Assembly: GCF_016786325.1 (NCBI RefSeq)
Contig: NZ_JADWYU010000222.1
Location: 1-50,753 of the forward strand
Origin: Frankia nepalensis
GTDB lineage: Bacteria > Actinomycetota > Actinomycetes > Frankiales > Frankiaceae
DNA: 50,753 nucleotides
Direction: 5' to 3'
The translations under genes were made by a program, and so were the position numbers. Below the pieces are notes generated by a model. The model did no database searches, was not told the origin of the DNA, and saw nothing but the letters and a program-made list of their open reading frames with translations. The number at the start of each line of letters is the position of its first letter. Position 1 is the first letter of the stretch. Positions 41,270 to 50,120 of this stretch are shown piece by piece.

Positions 41270-41275
41270 AGTCTA
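41270..41275 (-). promoter_or_regulatory. Leaderless -10 element of ychF
   Basis: TAGACT on the minus strand lies 7 nt before ATG 41262. Confidence 0.6.
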
Positions 41276-41479
41276 CGGATCGGGCGCGCAGCGCCCGGTC
41301 CTGTCGGGCGCTCCGCGCCCACCCCCTCCTGGTCCCGGGCCGGCGCATATGACGGTGGCCCGGCTCGTCCCGGGTCGGTGAGGTGGTTGCGTTGGCACAG
41401 CGCCGATGCGCCGTCACCAGCACGCGCCGGGTGGCACCCGGGGACGGGGGGTGTCGGTCCGGCATGGTTGCCTGTGACC

Positions 41480-42871
41480 ATGGACGCCTCGGGGGCGCTG
41501 GTCGCCTTGATCTGCCTCCTGGTCGGCGCGGCCGGCGGGTACATCGTGGGCGGACGGGCCGCCGTGCTCCGGCTCGCCGCGCGGCGGGCGGCGGACGACG
41601 CCGACCTCGCCGGCCTGCGGACCGCGCTCGACTACGAGCGGAAGTCCGCGACCGAGCGGGTCGCGCTCGTCGAGCAGAGCCAGCGCCGGCTCGCGGAGAC
41701 CTTCCAGGCGCTGTCGGCCCGGGCGCTCGAGGGGGCCAGCCGGCAGTTCCTGGAGCTCGCCACCGCCCGCCTCGACGAGGCCGGCGTCCGCGCGTCCGCC
41801 GACCTCGACGCCCGGCGGACCGCCGTGGAGCACCTGGTCACGCCGCTGCGGGAGACGCTGACCCGGATGGAGGAGCGGCTGCGCGAGCTGGAGTCCGCCC
41901 GGACCGAGGCGTACGCCACGCTGGTCGAGCAGGTCCGCTCGGTGCGCGACGCCTCCGACGCGCTGCGCGCCCAGACCGCCGAACTGGTGACCACGCTGCG
42001 CAAGCCGCAGGCCCGCGGTGCCTGGGGGGAGCTGCAGCTGCGCCGGGTGGCCGAGGTCGCCGGCATGCTGGCCCGTTGCGACTTCAGCGAGCAGCACACG
42101 GTCGCCGGAGAGGACGGCGAGGCGACGCAGCGGCCGGACATGGTCGTCCACCTGGTCGGCGGGCGCAGCATCGTGGTCGACTCGAAGGTGCCGTTGGCCG
42201 CGTTCCTCGACGCCGCCGAGGCCGCCGACGAGGACACCCGCGCGCGGCGGCTGGCCGCGCATGCCCGGCACGTCCGGGCGCACGTCGACGCGCTCGGGTC
42301 CAAGGCGTACTGGCGCCGGCTGTCCTCACCGGAGTTCGTGGTCCTGTTCATCCCGGCCGAGGCCTTCCTCGCGCCGGCGCTCGACCATGACCCGGGCCTG
42401 CTGGAGTACGCCGCCGGCAAGGGCGTGGTGATCGCGACGCCGACCACGCTGATCGCGCTGCTGCGCACGGTCGCGTACGCCTGGACGCAGGACGCGCTGA
42501 CGACCAAGGCCAAGGAGGTCTACGAGCTCGGCCGGGAGCTGTACGGCAGGCTTGGCACGCTCGGTGAGCATGTCGACCGGCTCGGGTCCTCGCTCGGGCG
42601 GGCTGTCAAGGACTACAACGCGGCCGTCGGGTCGTTGGAGGGCCGGGTCCTGGTGACGGCCCGCCGGCTGGCCGCGCTGGAGGTCGTCGAGAGCGAGCTG
42701 ACCAGTCCGAAGCCGGTCGACTCCGGGATCCGGCCGCTGACGGCCGCCGAGTTGCTCATGGGCGCCACGGCGCCCGCCGAAGCCGAGCCGGCTCTGACAC
42801 GGGCCGACACCGGTGGCGCACCCACCGTGGAGACGGCCACCCACGGTGGCTACAACCACACCGATGGTTGA
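41480..42871 (+). CDS. rmuC: DNA recombination protein RmuC
   Basis: Predicted 463-residue protein of the RmuC family, thought to limit inversions and act as a nuclease-like factor. It has an N-terminal membrane helix (ALVALICLLVGAAGGYIVGG), a long coiled coil (residues ~40-165) and the RmuC core: RGAWGELQLRRVAEVAGM, VDSKVPLAAFLDA, FIPAEAFLAPAL and IATPTTLIALLRTVAYAW. ATG 41480 is chosen; GTG 41474 is also possible. It is divergent from ychF, and the overlap of ORFs at 41171 is only an extension. Confidence 0.92.
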   Translation: MDASGALVALICLLVGAAGGYIVGGRAAVLRLAARRAADDADLAGLRTALDYERKSATERVALVEQSQRRLAETFQALSARALEGASRQFLELATARLDEAGVRASADLDARRTAVEHLVTPLRETLTRMEERLRELESARTEAYATLVEQVRSVRDASDALRAQTAELVTTLRKPQARGAWGELQLRRVAEVAGMLARCDFSEQHTVAGEDGEATQRPDMVVHLVGGRSIVVDSKVPLAAFLDAAEAADEDTRARRLAAHARHVRAHVDALGSKAYWRRLSSPEFVVLFIPAEAFLAPALDHDPGLLEYAAGKGVVIATPTTLIALLRTVAYAWTQDALTTKAKEVYELGRELYGRLGTLGEHVDRLGSSLGRAVKDYNAAVGSLEGRVLVTARRLAALEVVESELTSPKPVDSGIRPLTAAELLMGATAPAEAEPALTRADTGGAPTVETATHGGYNHTDG

Positions 42872-42933
42872 GTTGTTCGGTACGCGGTACAGCGCCGACC
42901 TATCGTTCTGACGCACTCTTAAACATGGAGCGG

Positions 42934-42939
42934 TACCTT
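42934..42939 (+). promoter_or_regulatory. Leaderless -10 element of the DUF6542 gene
   Basis: TACCTT lies 6 nt before GTG 42946. Confidence 0.45.
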
Positions 42940-42945
42940 GCCCAC

Positions 42946-43515
42946 GTGAGTCTGCCCGACAGGCACCCCGCTGGTCCGCGTGGCCGTGCCGAGCGACCCC
43001 GCGGGCCCGCCGACCGCTTCTCCTCGGGGCAACGGCGGCGCCCCACCCTGCAGCCGACGACGGTCATCAGCAACAACCGTCGCGGGCTCACCGCGTTCGG
43101 GGCCGCCCTGGTCACGCTGATCATCGGCGCCGTGGGCGCGGTCGCGGACGTGGCCGTCTTCGGGTCGCTCGGGTGGATCTTCGGGGTTCTGTTCGTGCTC
43201 GCGTGTCTCGGGACCGCGCTGCGCACCCATGTCGACGACCTCGTCGGCGTCGTCATCATGCCGCCGCTGGCCTACGCGGCCATCACCGTGGCGGTCGGCT
43301 TCCTGCACCCGGCCACGGGCAGCGGGGGCGGGTTGCGAACCAAGGCCATCGACATCGGCTCCGAGCTCATCCTGCGCGCGCCCAGCCTGCTCATCGCCGA
43401 GCTGCTGGTGATCGTCATCGCGCTGGTGCGGGCGCGGCGCGCCACCGTCGCCCGCCGCGAGCGCGCCCGCGCCATGGCGGCCCGCGCCCGCCGCGAGGGC
43501 GGCCCCTCGCGCTGA
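42946..43515 (+). CDS. DUF6542 membrane protein
   Basis: Predicted 189-residue membrane protein. A basic disordered start is followed by four hydrophobic helices (LTAFGAALVTLIIGAVGAV, IFGVLFVLACLGTAL, VVIMPPLAYAAITVAVGFL and LLIAELLVIVIALVRARR) and an Arg-rich tail. Between helices 2 and 3 is RTHVDDLVGVV. The DUF6542 name is recalled from its usual place beside ychF/glpX genes. GTG 42946 is set by TACCTT; ATG 42925 is an alternative without a Shine-Dalgarno. Function unknown. Confidence 0.65.
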   Translation: MSLPDRHPAGPRGRAERPRGPADRFSSGQRRRPTLQPTTVISNNRRGLTAFGAALVTLIIGAVGAVADVAVFGSLGWIFGVLFVLACLGTALRTHVDDLVGVVIMPPLAYAAITVAVGFLHPATGSGGGLRTKAIDIGSELILRAPSLLIAELLVIVIALVRARRATVARRERARAMAARARREGGPSR

Positions 43516-43520
43516 GCGGC

Positions 43521-43540
43521 CCGGGCGGGCATCCGCCCGG
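43521..43540 (+). terminator. Hairpin after the DUF6542 gene
   Basis: CCGGGCGG-gcat-CCGCCCGG begins 5 nt after the stop codon. No U-tract follows. Confidence 0.5.
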
Positions 43541-43637
43541 CCACCGCTGACGCCCGGCCGCCGGCGCCCGCCGGCGGGGGCACACGCGGACAACATGCGG
43601 TCCTCCAAAACCGCCCGTCCCGTGCCAGGCGGCATGT

Positions 43638-43643
43638 TATGCA
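43638..43643 (+). promoter_or_regulatory. Leaderless -10 element of the Cys/His-rich gene
   Basis: TATGCA lies 7 nt before GTG 43651. The motif overlaps ATG 43639, an alternative start. Confidence 0.4.
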
Positions 43644-43650
43644 TGAAGAC

Positions 43651-44010
43651 GTGTCCGCGAAATCTCCGGGCCCGGACCCGTCGTGGGGGCCGGTGTCGAC
43701 CTGGCTGCGGACCTGTTCCTGCGGCCATGTGCGCCAGGTGCACCGCCATTACCGCCCCGGGGCGGACTGCGGCGCGTGCGGCTGCGCCGGTTTTTCGCGT
43801 CTCCGCGGGAGATTTCCGGCCCGGAGGCCGGCGGGTGGCGCGGCCTGGGCGCCCACGGGCGAGAAACTCGCGGGAACGCCACCGCGCGGCCTTTCCAGGG
43901 TATTTCCACGACAGGTCTCGGCGCCTTGGACCACGCGGCGCCCGCCAGCCGAGCACCCCGCGCGTCCCGACCGCGACGGCGCCACGGACCGCCCGGTCCC
44001 GCCCGGATAG
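43651..44010 (+). CDS. Small Cys/His-rich zinc-finger-like protein
   Basis: Predicted 119 residues. Residues ~18-47 hold TCSCGHVRQVHRHYRPGADC followed by GACGCAGF: Cys-x-Cys-Gly-His, then His-x-His-Tyr-Arg, then Asp-Cys-x2-Cys-x-Cys. I recall this pattern in small actinobacterial proteins of unknown function, where the protein ends soon after the last Cys. The following ~60 residues are Arg/Pro-rich, have poorer codon use and may be non-native read-through. It lies about 520 bp ahead of the glycan operon on the same strand; a link is speculative. Confidence 0.5.
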   Translation: MSAKSPGPDPSWGPVSTWLRTCSCGHVRQVHRHYRPGADCGACGCAGFSRLRGRFPARRPAGGAAWAPTGEKLAGTPPRGLSRVFPRQVSAPWTTRRPPAEHPARPDRDGATDRPVPPG

Positions 44011-44533
44011 CCCGCGCCGCGCGGCGCGCCATCTCGGGCCGGTCGCCAAACGTCACCCGCGGGGCGAGCGGTGTCCCGGCCTCCGCCGCGGCGACGCGGC
44101 GGGATAGTTATGGGACCAGCGCCGGAGGGATATTCGCGTCCGGCCCGCGCCGCCTGGCCACGGGCCTGGGCCGATCAGCCAGCCAGATCACGAGTCGGTG
44201 AACGCGCGGAACATCGCTGCTACCGTGTCCTGCCGTGGGATACCCGGGGCCAGGAGTCGCGGGAAAAGTAACGGAGAAAGGTGGCTGCGCACGGCGACGG
44301 ACTTCCGCGGCACACAGATCTTCGACTCCGAAGCGTGCAGGTGACATCACCCTCCGGACAATCTTGGGCGTGGCCGCTTTACCTCCCTCAGTAACCGTCG
44401 GCACACACCAGGCCATTTCCGCGCCGGCGGCACTGGGCGAGGCGATTTCTGCTTTCATTCGGATGGCGTCGGTTCCGGGCCGGGCTCGCCGGCACGACCT
44501 TGACCGCCCGGCCGCGGGGGATTCCGGGCGAAC
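44011..44533 (+). promoter_or_regulatory. 523-bp region upstream of the glycan operon
   Basis: No convincing gene is visible. The region is less GC-rich than its surroundings, especially 44200-44460 (for example gaaaagtaacggagaaaggtgg and gctttacctccctcagtaac). It may contain the operon promoter and a long leader. I compared it from memory with common riboswitches and did not find a match. Confidence 0.4.
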
Positions 44534-45466
44534 ATGGGGGATATAAGTTTGTCAGCCACACCAGGAAGGCCGACGGTCAGCATAGTCGTCCCGACGCTGA
44601 ACGAGGCACGCAATCTTCCGCACGTCTTCCAGATTCTGCCGGCCGATGCCGAGATCGTGGTCGTGGACGGGCGTTCGACCGATGGCACGGAGGACGTCGC
44701 CCGGGCCATGCGGCCGGACTGTGTCGTCGTGCACCAAACCCGCAGGGGCAAAGGAAACGCGCTGGCCTCCGGATTCGCGGCGGCGACCGGCGACATCATC
44801 GTCATGCTGGACGCCGACGGGTCCGCGGACCCCAGGGAGATCGAGTATTTCGTGCGGGCGCTCGTCGACGGCGCCGACTTCGCCAAGGGATCTCGCTTCG
44901 TCCAGGGTGGGGGCAGCAGCGACATCACCAGGCTGCGCGGCCGCGGGAACCTCTGGCTGAGCACCCTGGTCAACATCCTGCTGCGGCACCGGTTCACCGA
45001 CCTGTGCTACGGCTACAACGCGTTCTGGCGGTACTGCCTGCCGGTTCTCGGCCTGGAGCCGGGCGAGCGCGGCGGCGAGCCGCGGTGGGGCGACGGCTTC
45101 GAGATCGAGACTCTCATCAACATCCGCGCGGCCCTGGGCGGGCTGAACATCGTCGAGGTCCCCAGCTACGAGTACCCGCGGCTGATCGGGGTCAGCAACC
45201 TCAACGCCGCCTCCGACGGCCTGCGGGTGCTGCGGACCATCTTCGCCGAGGCGTTCCGGCCGGTGCCGGCCCGCGCCCGGCGCGAGGTCGTGCTCGCGCG
45301 CCTCAAGACTCGGCGCCGGCTGAACCTGGTCGATCCCCCGGCGGGCTCGCCACACGGCGAGAACGGCTCCACCGCCGCGGCTGAGCGGACCCGGCCGACG
45401 ACCAGCGCGTTGCCCGCGTCGCACACGGGGACGGCCCCGGATGTCGCGCAGTCGGAGCCGGCATGA
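44534..45466 (+). CDS. GT2 glycosyltransferase (polyprenyl-phosphate sugar transferase-like)
   Basis: Predicted 310-residue inverting glycosyltransferase with a GT-A fold. Motifs are VSIVVPTLNEARNLPHVFQI, VVVDGRSTDGTED, GKGNALASGFAAATGD and the metal site MLDADGSADPREI, then GSRFVQGGGSSDITRLR and CYGYNAFWRY. It resembles dolichyl-phosphate sugar synthases, which load sugar on a lipid carrier. No membrane helix is visible apart from a weak hydrophobic segment. ATG 44534 is used; TTG 44549 with GGGGGA upstream is an alternative. Its stop overlaps the next ATG. Confidence 0.85.
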   Translation: MGDISLSATPGRPTVSIVVPTLNEARNLPHVFQILPADAEIVVVDGRSTDGTEDVARAMRPDCVVVHQTRRGKGNALASGFAAATGDIIVMLDADGSADPREIEYFVRALVDGADFAKGSRFVQGGGSSDITRLRGRGNLWLSTLVNILLRHRFTDLCYGYNAFWRYCLPVLGLEPGERGGEPRWGDGFEIETLINIRAALGGLNIVEVPSYEYPRLIGVSNLNAASDGLRVLRTIFAEAFRPVPARARREVVLARLKTRRRLNLVDPPAGSPHGENGSTAAAERTRPTTSALPASHTGTAPDVAQSEPA

Positions 45467-46578
45467 CGGCCGCCGGCCGGGCCGCGCCGGACGGCCCCGC
45501 GGCACCCGCCGAGGCGGGCAACGAGGCAGGCAACGAGTTCCCCGCGCCGACCGTGTCGGTCATCATCTGCGCCTACACCGAGGAGCGGTTCAGCGACATC
45601 GCCGCCGCGGTGGGCAGCATCCGGGCCCAGGACCGGCCGGCGGCCGAGGTCATCCTGGTCATCGACCACAACGACGCGCTGCTGCGGCGCGCGCGGGCCG
45701 CGTTTCCGGGCAGCACCGTCGTCCCCAACGAGCAGCCGCGTGGGCTGTCGGGCGCACGCAACACCGGCGTCGAGCGCGCCACGAGCGACATCGTCGCGTT
45801 CATCGACGACGACGCCCGCGCGGCCCCGGACTGGCTCAGCAAGCTGACCGCGCCCTATGCCGACCCGAATGTCGTCGGTGTGGGCGGAACCGTCACGGCG
45901 GACTGGGTGACGGGCCGCCCCGACTGGTTTCCCCCCGAGTTCGACTGGGTCGTCGGGTGCAGCTACGTGGGCCTGCCCACGACGGTGAGCGAGATCCGCA
46001 ACCCGATCGGCGCCGCGATGTCGTTCCGCCGGAGGGTGTACCCGCTGGTTGGCGGGTTCTCCGACGGCATCGGCCGGGTCGGCGCCCTTCCGCTTGGCTG
46101 CGAGGAGACCGAGTTCTACATCCGGCTTCGCCGGGCCCTCCCGGGTTGTTCCGTGCTGCACGTGCCGGGCGCGGTCGTTCACCACCGGGTGCCGGGCGCC
46201 CGCGCCCGCTGGACCTACTTCCAGCGACGCTGCTTCGCCGAGGGCATCTCGAAGGCGATCGTGACCGACTCGGTCGGCGCCACGGCGGCGCTCGAGGCCG
46301 AGCGGGCCTACGTCCGGCGCACCCTTCCGCGCGCGGTCGCGCGCAGTCTGCGCGCACGCGAGGACTGGCCTCGCGCCGGGGCGGTCGTGGCGGGGGTCGC
46401 GGTCACCGCGGCCGGCTACGGCCGCGGCCTGGTGGCCCTGCGCACCGGCGGAGTGGCCAGGCCGAACGGCTCGCCCGGCGCCGCGCGGACCGCCGCCGGC
46501 CCGCGGGCGACCCTCGCGGCCGGCGTGCCCCACCAGCTCAGGAAACGGTCCGCGCCGGGGAGGCCATCGGCCCGGTGA
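45463..46578 (+). CDS. GT2 glycosyltransferase
   Basis: Predicted 371-residue GT-A glycosyltransferase. After ~27 disordered residues come VSVIICAYTEERFSDIAAAV, NEQPRGLSGARNTGVERATS and the metal-binding triad in VAFIDDDARAAPDWLS. Later GCEETEFYIRLRRALPG and VVHHRVPGARARWTYFQRRC look like the acceptor-side and catalytic-base regions. The C-terminus has a possible membrane-associated helix (AGAVVAGVAVTAAGYG). The donor and acceptor are unknown. ATG 45463 overlaps the stop of the first GT2 gene (ATGA). Confidence 0.85.
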   Translation: MTAAGRAAPDGPAAPAEAGNEAGNEFPAPTVSVIICAYTEERFSDIAAAVGSIRAQDRPAAEVILVIDHNDALLRRARAAFPGSTVVPNEQPRGLSGARNTGVERATSDIVAFIDDDARAAPDWLSKLTAPYADPNVVGVGGTVTADWVTGRPDWFPPEFDWVVGCSYVGLPTTVSEIRNPIGAAMSFRRRVYPLVGGFSDGIGRVGALPLGCEETEFYIRLRRALPGCSVLHVPGAVVHHRVPGARARWTYFQRRCFAEGISKAIVTDSVGATAALEAERAYVRRTLPRAVARSLRAREDWPRAGAVVAGVAVTAAGYGRGLVALRTGGVARPNGSPGAARTAAGPRATLAAGVPHQLRKRSAPGRPSAR

Positions 46579-46687
46579 CGCCGCCGGCCGGCCCGCCAGG
46601 ACCACCACCCCAGCGCCCGGACCCAGTACCCCGGCCGTTGCCCGGCACGCCGCCGGCCGGCGCACGTCATCTCGGAGCCGTCGCATC

Positions 46688-47053
46688 ATGACCGACACGC
46701 GCATCAGAGTCGCCCTGCACGCGGGCCTCGTCGCCGTCTTCGCGCTGGCCGCGGGCCTGGCGGCGATGGACGTCACGGGCCCGGTCCGGCTGGTGGCCAC
46801 CCTGGTGGCCGTGGTCCTGCTCCCCGGCGCCGCGATCCTCACCCGGCTGCGCACCGCCGACCTGGCGGTCTGGTTCGGGCTCGCCATGGCGCTCAGCCTT
46901 GCCGTCGCCATAGTCGCGAGCCTGCTCATGGTGTGGACCCGCCAGTGGTATCCGGTCGCGTCGGGCCTCGCGCTGGGCACGCTCTCGGCACTGGTCCTGC
47001 TCGACGACATCCGCCGCGCCCTGGCAAGGACCCCCGGCGCGGAGCACGGATGA
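46688..47053 (+). CDS. Small membrane protein in the glycan operon
   Basis: Predicted 121-residue protein with three or four hydrophobic helices (VALHAGLVAVFALAAGLAAM, LVATLVAVVLLPGAAIL, VWFGLAMALSLAVAIVASLL, YPVASGLALGTLSALVLL). No family recognised; it may be a partner of the flippase. It is separated from the upstream GT2 gene by 109 bp of GC-rich sequence and its TGA overlaps the flippase start (ATGA 47050-47053). The start is ATG 46688; its ribosome-binding site is weak. Confidence 0.75.
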   Translation: MTDTRIRVALHAGLVAVFALAAGLAAMDVTGPVRLVATLVAVVLLPGAAILTRLRTADLAVWFGLAMALSLAVAIVASLLMVWTRQWYPVASGLALGTLSALVLLDDIRRALARTPGAEHG

Positions 47054-48813
47054 GCGGGATGGACGACATGCTCGAGCCGCTCTACGAGGCGCCCGGGCAG
47101 CCGGCCCCGCGTCCTCGACGCGGCCGCCGGGCCGAGGAGCGCTTGCCCGGCCTCGAGGCCGGGCAGGCAGCCGAGTCACCCGCGGCGCCGTCCAACGGCG
47201 ACCAGACCGCCAAGGCCGACCAGGCCACCAAGGCCGATCAACGCTCGCTGTACCGCAACGGGCTCGCGCTCGCGCTCGCGAGCGCGCTCAACGCCGTGCT
47301 CGGCGCCGGGTTCTGGGTCTTCGCCGCGCACAGCGTGCCGCGGGCGGAGCTCGGCCAGGCGACCGCGCTGGTCTCGGCGCTGATGGGCCTGTCGATGCTC
47401 GGCCAGCTCAACCTCGGCCCCGCGCTCGCCGCCTTCCTCCCCGTCGCCGGCAGCCGCCGCGCCCGGCTCGTGGGCGGCAGCTATCTCGCGGCGGTGACGA
47501 TCAGCCTCCTGCTGGGCTTCGGGTTCGCCGTCGTCGCGCCCCGGGTGAGCTCCTCGTTCAGCTCGCTGCACGACGCCCGGCTGGCGGTCTTCTTCGGCGT
47601 CGGCGTCGCCGTCTGGTCCCTCTTCGCGCTCCAGGACTCCGTGCTCACCGGGCTGCGCAGGGCGACCTGGGTCCCGATCGAGATGACCGCGTACAACGTC
47701 TCGAAGTTCGGCCTGCTGGCGTTGCTGGGTGGCGGCTCGGCCCTCGCGGTCATCCAGTCGTGGGTGGCACCCGCGGCACTGGCACTGCTGCCGGTCAGCT
47801 ATCTGCTCTTCACCAGGGTGCTGCCCAGCAAGGAGCCGCCGCTGCCCGGCTCGGACGCCACGGCGTTCCGGCGGTTCCTGGCCGGCGAGTCGACCGCGAT
47901 GGTGCTCGACCAGCTCGGCACGACGCTGCTGCCCGTGCTGGTCGTCGCGATGGTCGGGTCGGAGGCCGGCGCCGCGTTCGGCCTCGCCTGGATGATGACG
48001 AACGCGCTCGACGCGCTCGTGTACGGGATGGGCTCCTCGCTGGTCGTCGAGGGCTCCCAGCCGGGTGCCGACGTCCGGGCCCTGTACCGGGCGCTGCGGC
48101 GCCGCGTCCTGCTCATGCTGGGCGGCATCGTCGCCGTCTGCGAGCTCGGCGCCCCGCTCCTGCTGAGCGTGTTCGGCGCCCAGTACGCCGATGACGCGAC
48201 CACCGTGTTCCGGCTGCTGATCCTCGCGTCCGTGCCGCGCGCGCTGGTCGTCCTGGCGATGTGCGCGGCCCGCGCCGAGCGACGGATCGGCTGGGTGGTC
48301 CGGGTCCACCTCGCGCTCGCCGTGCTCGTGCCCGCCGGCGCGCTCGCCCTGTGCCAGCTGGTGGGTCTCGCGGGCGCCGGGCTCGCCTGGGCCGCCGCGC
48401 ATGTCGTCGTCACACTCGGCGTGCTGCTCGACGAGGCCCGCGACCGCGCGCCCGCCCCGGTCCCGGCGCCGGCCGCCGCGTCCGACACCCACGAGACCAT
48501 GGTGCTGACCTGGCGGCCCACTCCCCTGCCCTCGATGGTCCTGCCCCAGCACTCCGGCCTGGTGGACGCGAACGTCACGATGTCCCTGTCCCGGGTGTCG
48601 GAGGTGACCATGTCCCTGTCCCGGCTGCCGTTCGCGCGCGCCGAGCAGGGTCACCGCGGCGGTTCCCGGCGCGCGGGCGCCTCGGCCGGATCCGCCGAAC
48701 CTGACCGTCCCGCGAAGGAACGCCCCCCGCGCGTCGGATGGCGCCGCGAGGAGGGAATCGGCGAGGACACCCGGTTGATCGCGCGAACGCGCGGCCACAG
48801 GCGGCAGCGATGA
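47050..48813 (+). CDS. Wzx/MurJ-like oligosaccharide flippase family protein
   Basis: Predicted 587-residue polytopic membrane protein of the polysaccharide biosynthesis transporter type, with about 12-14 helices from residue ~65 to ~480. Typical features are ALASALNAVLGAGFWVFAA at the first helix, AELGQATALVSALMGLSML, and the later AAFGLAWMMTNALDALVYGM. The N-terminal ~60 and C-terminal ~105 residues are charged and disordered; the tail repeats VTMSLSR twice. It probably flips a lipid-linked glycan assembled by the two GT2 enzymes. ATG 47050 is coupled by ATGA to the preceding gene. Confidence 0.85.
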   Translation: MSGMDDMLEPLYEAPGQPAPRPRRGRRAEERLPGLEAGQAAESPAAPSNGDQTAKADQATKADQRSLYRNGLALALASALNAVLGAGFWVFAAHSVPRAELGQATALVSALMGLSMLGQLNLGPALAAFLPVAGSRRARLVGGSYLAAVTISLLLGFGFAVVAPRVSSSFSSLHDARLAVFFGVGVAVWSLFALQDSVLTGLRRATWVPIEMTAYNVSKFGLLALLGGGSALAVIQSWVAPAALALLPVSYLLFTRVLPSKEPPLPGSDATAFRRFLAGESTAMVLDQLGTTLLPVLVVAMVGSEAGAAFGLAWMMTNALDALVYGMGSSLVVEGSQPGADVRALYRALRRRVLLMLGGIVAVCELGAPLLLSVFGAQYADDATTVFRLLILASVPRALVVLAMCAARAERRIGWVVRVHLALAVLVPAGALALCQLVGLAGAGLAWAAAHVVVTLGVLLDEARDRAPAPVPAPAAASDTHETMVLTWRPTPLPSMVLPQHSGLVDANVTMSLSRVSEVTMSLSRLPFARAEQGHRGGSRRAGASAGSAEPDRPAKERPPRVGWRREEGIGEDTRLIARTRGHRRQR

Positions 48814-48853
48814 CCCGGACGCCCGGTGACCCACGCCAGGCGGCGAGCGCCGA

Positions 48854-49879
48854 TCAGAACGGGACGGTCGAGTACGCCTGCAGCTTGGTGAGCTGGTGCT
48901 GGCTGTCGACCCGGCGGATGGTCCCGCTGCGGGAGCGCATCACCAGCGACGACGTGCTCGCGCCGCCCGGGCGGTAGCGCACCCCGGCGAGCAGCTCACC
49001 GTCGGTGATTCCGGTGGCGACGAAGAAGACGTTGTCGCTGTTCACCAGGTCGCGGGTGGTCAGCACCCGGGTGACGTCGAGGCCCGCGGCCACGACCTTC
49101 GCCCGCTCGACGTCGTCGCGCGGCCAGAGGCGGCCCTGGATGACGCCGCCGAGGCAGGTCACCGCGCACGCCGCGATGATCCCCTCCGGCGTGCCACCGA
49201 TCCCGAGCAACAGGTCGACGCCGGTGTCCTGCGAGGCAGCCATCACGGCGCCCGCCACGTCACCATCCGAGATCAGCTTGACCCGGGCGCCGGAGGCCCG
49301 GATCTCGGCGACGAGGTCCGCGTGCCGCGGGCGGTCGAGCACGACGACGGTGACGTCGCGCGGGTGGACACTCTTGGCCTTCGCGACCGCCCGGATGTTG
49401 TCCTCGACGGGGGCGTCGATGTCCACGGCCCCGGCCGCCTCCGGCCCGGTCACGAGCTTCTCCATGTAGAAGCAGACGCTCGCGTCGTACATCGTGCCGC
49501 GCTCGCTGACGGCCATCACCGAGACGGCGTTGTTCATGCCCTTGGACGTCAGGGTCGTGCCGTCCACCGGGTCCACGGCGACGTCGCATTCCGGGCCCTC
49601 GCCCGAGCCGACCTCCTCGCCGTTGAACAGCATCGGGGCTTCGTCCTTCTCGCCCTCCCCGATGACGACGACGCCACGCATGGAGACGGTGCCCACGAGG
49701 CGGCGCATCGCGTCGACGGCGGCGCCGTCGGCCCCGTTCTTGTCACCGCGGCCCACCCACCGGGCGGCGGCCAACGCGGCGGCCTCGGTCACCCGGACCA
49801 GTTCGAGCGCCAGGTTGCGGTCGGGCGCCTGGCCCTGCACGGCAAGCGTTTCGGGGACGGCCCCGGGTTCAGTAGCCAC
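48854..49879 (-). CDS. glpX: Fructose-1,6-bisphosphatase class II
   Basis: Predicted 341-residue gluconeogenic phosphatase that removes the 1-phosphate of fructose-1,6-bisphosphate. Metal and substrate motifs are [35 protein letters not shown] and [15 protein letters not shown], and [20 protein letters not shown] lies near the N-terminus. GTG 49879 is set by TAGGCT 7 nt upstream; the frame extends back to 49936 but would start before the promoter. Syntenic with Rv1099c next to the DUF4245 gene. Confidence 0.95.
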   Translation of the reverse strand: MATEPGAVPETLAVQGQAPDRNLALELVRVTEAAALAAARWVGRGDKNGADGAAVDAMRRLVGTVSMRGVVVIGEGEKDEAPMLFNGEEVGSGEGPECDVAVDPVDGTTLTSKGMNNAVSVMAVSERGTMYDASVCFYMEKLVTGPEAAGAVDIDAPVEDNIRAVAKAKSVHPRDVTVVVLDRPRHADLVAEIRASGARVKLISDGDVAGAVMAASQDTGVDLLLGIGGTPEGIIAACAVTCLGGVIQGRLWPRDDVERAKVVAAGLDVTRVLTTRDLVNSDNVFFVATGITDGELLAGVRYRPGGASTSSLVMRSRSGTIRRVDSQHQLTKLQAYSTVPF

Positions 49880-49886
49880 AGCGGAA

Positions 49887-49892
49887 AGCCTA
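49887..49892 (-). promoter_or_regulatory. Leaderless -10 element of glpX
   Basis: TAGGCT on the minus strand lies 7 nt before GTG 49879. Confidence 0.6.
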
Positions 49893-50120
49893 GTTCGCGC
49901 GGCCGTCAGCCGCCCCCGGTTGGTCGTGACCGTCACCTACCACCCCGGCCAGCCACCCGCCACCCGGCCGCGTGGGCGACCGTCATGCCCCCTCCGCGCG
50001 ACGGTCACCCACGCGACCGGTCAGACGCCGGCCTCGGCCGGATGGTTGCGTCGCCAGCCGCGTGGCCCGTACCACGTTCCCCCGGCCACCCGGCGCGCCA
50101 CCAACCGGGATGATGGGAGC

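Noticed and set aside
43683-44201. Alternative plus-strand frame overlapping the Cys/His-rich gene
   Set aside because: It lacks the Cys/His motif and has Arg/Ala-rich shifted-frame character.
44108-44458. Minus-strand 116-codon frame in the region upstream of the glycan operon
   Set aside because: No start signal, no family and it would lie in the leader region; codon use is not like neighbouring genes.
44200-44533. Possible riboswitch in the operon leader
   Set aside because: I looked for the conserved cores of ydaO, glycine, cobalamin and SAM types and found none; a covariance-model search would be decisive.
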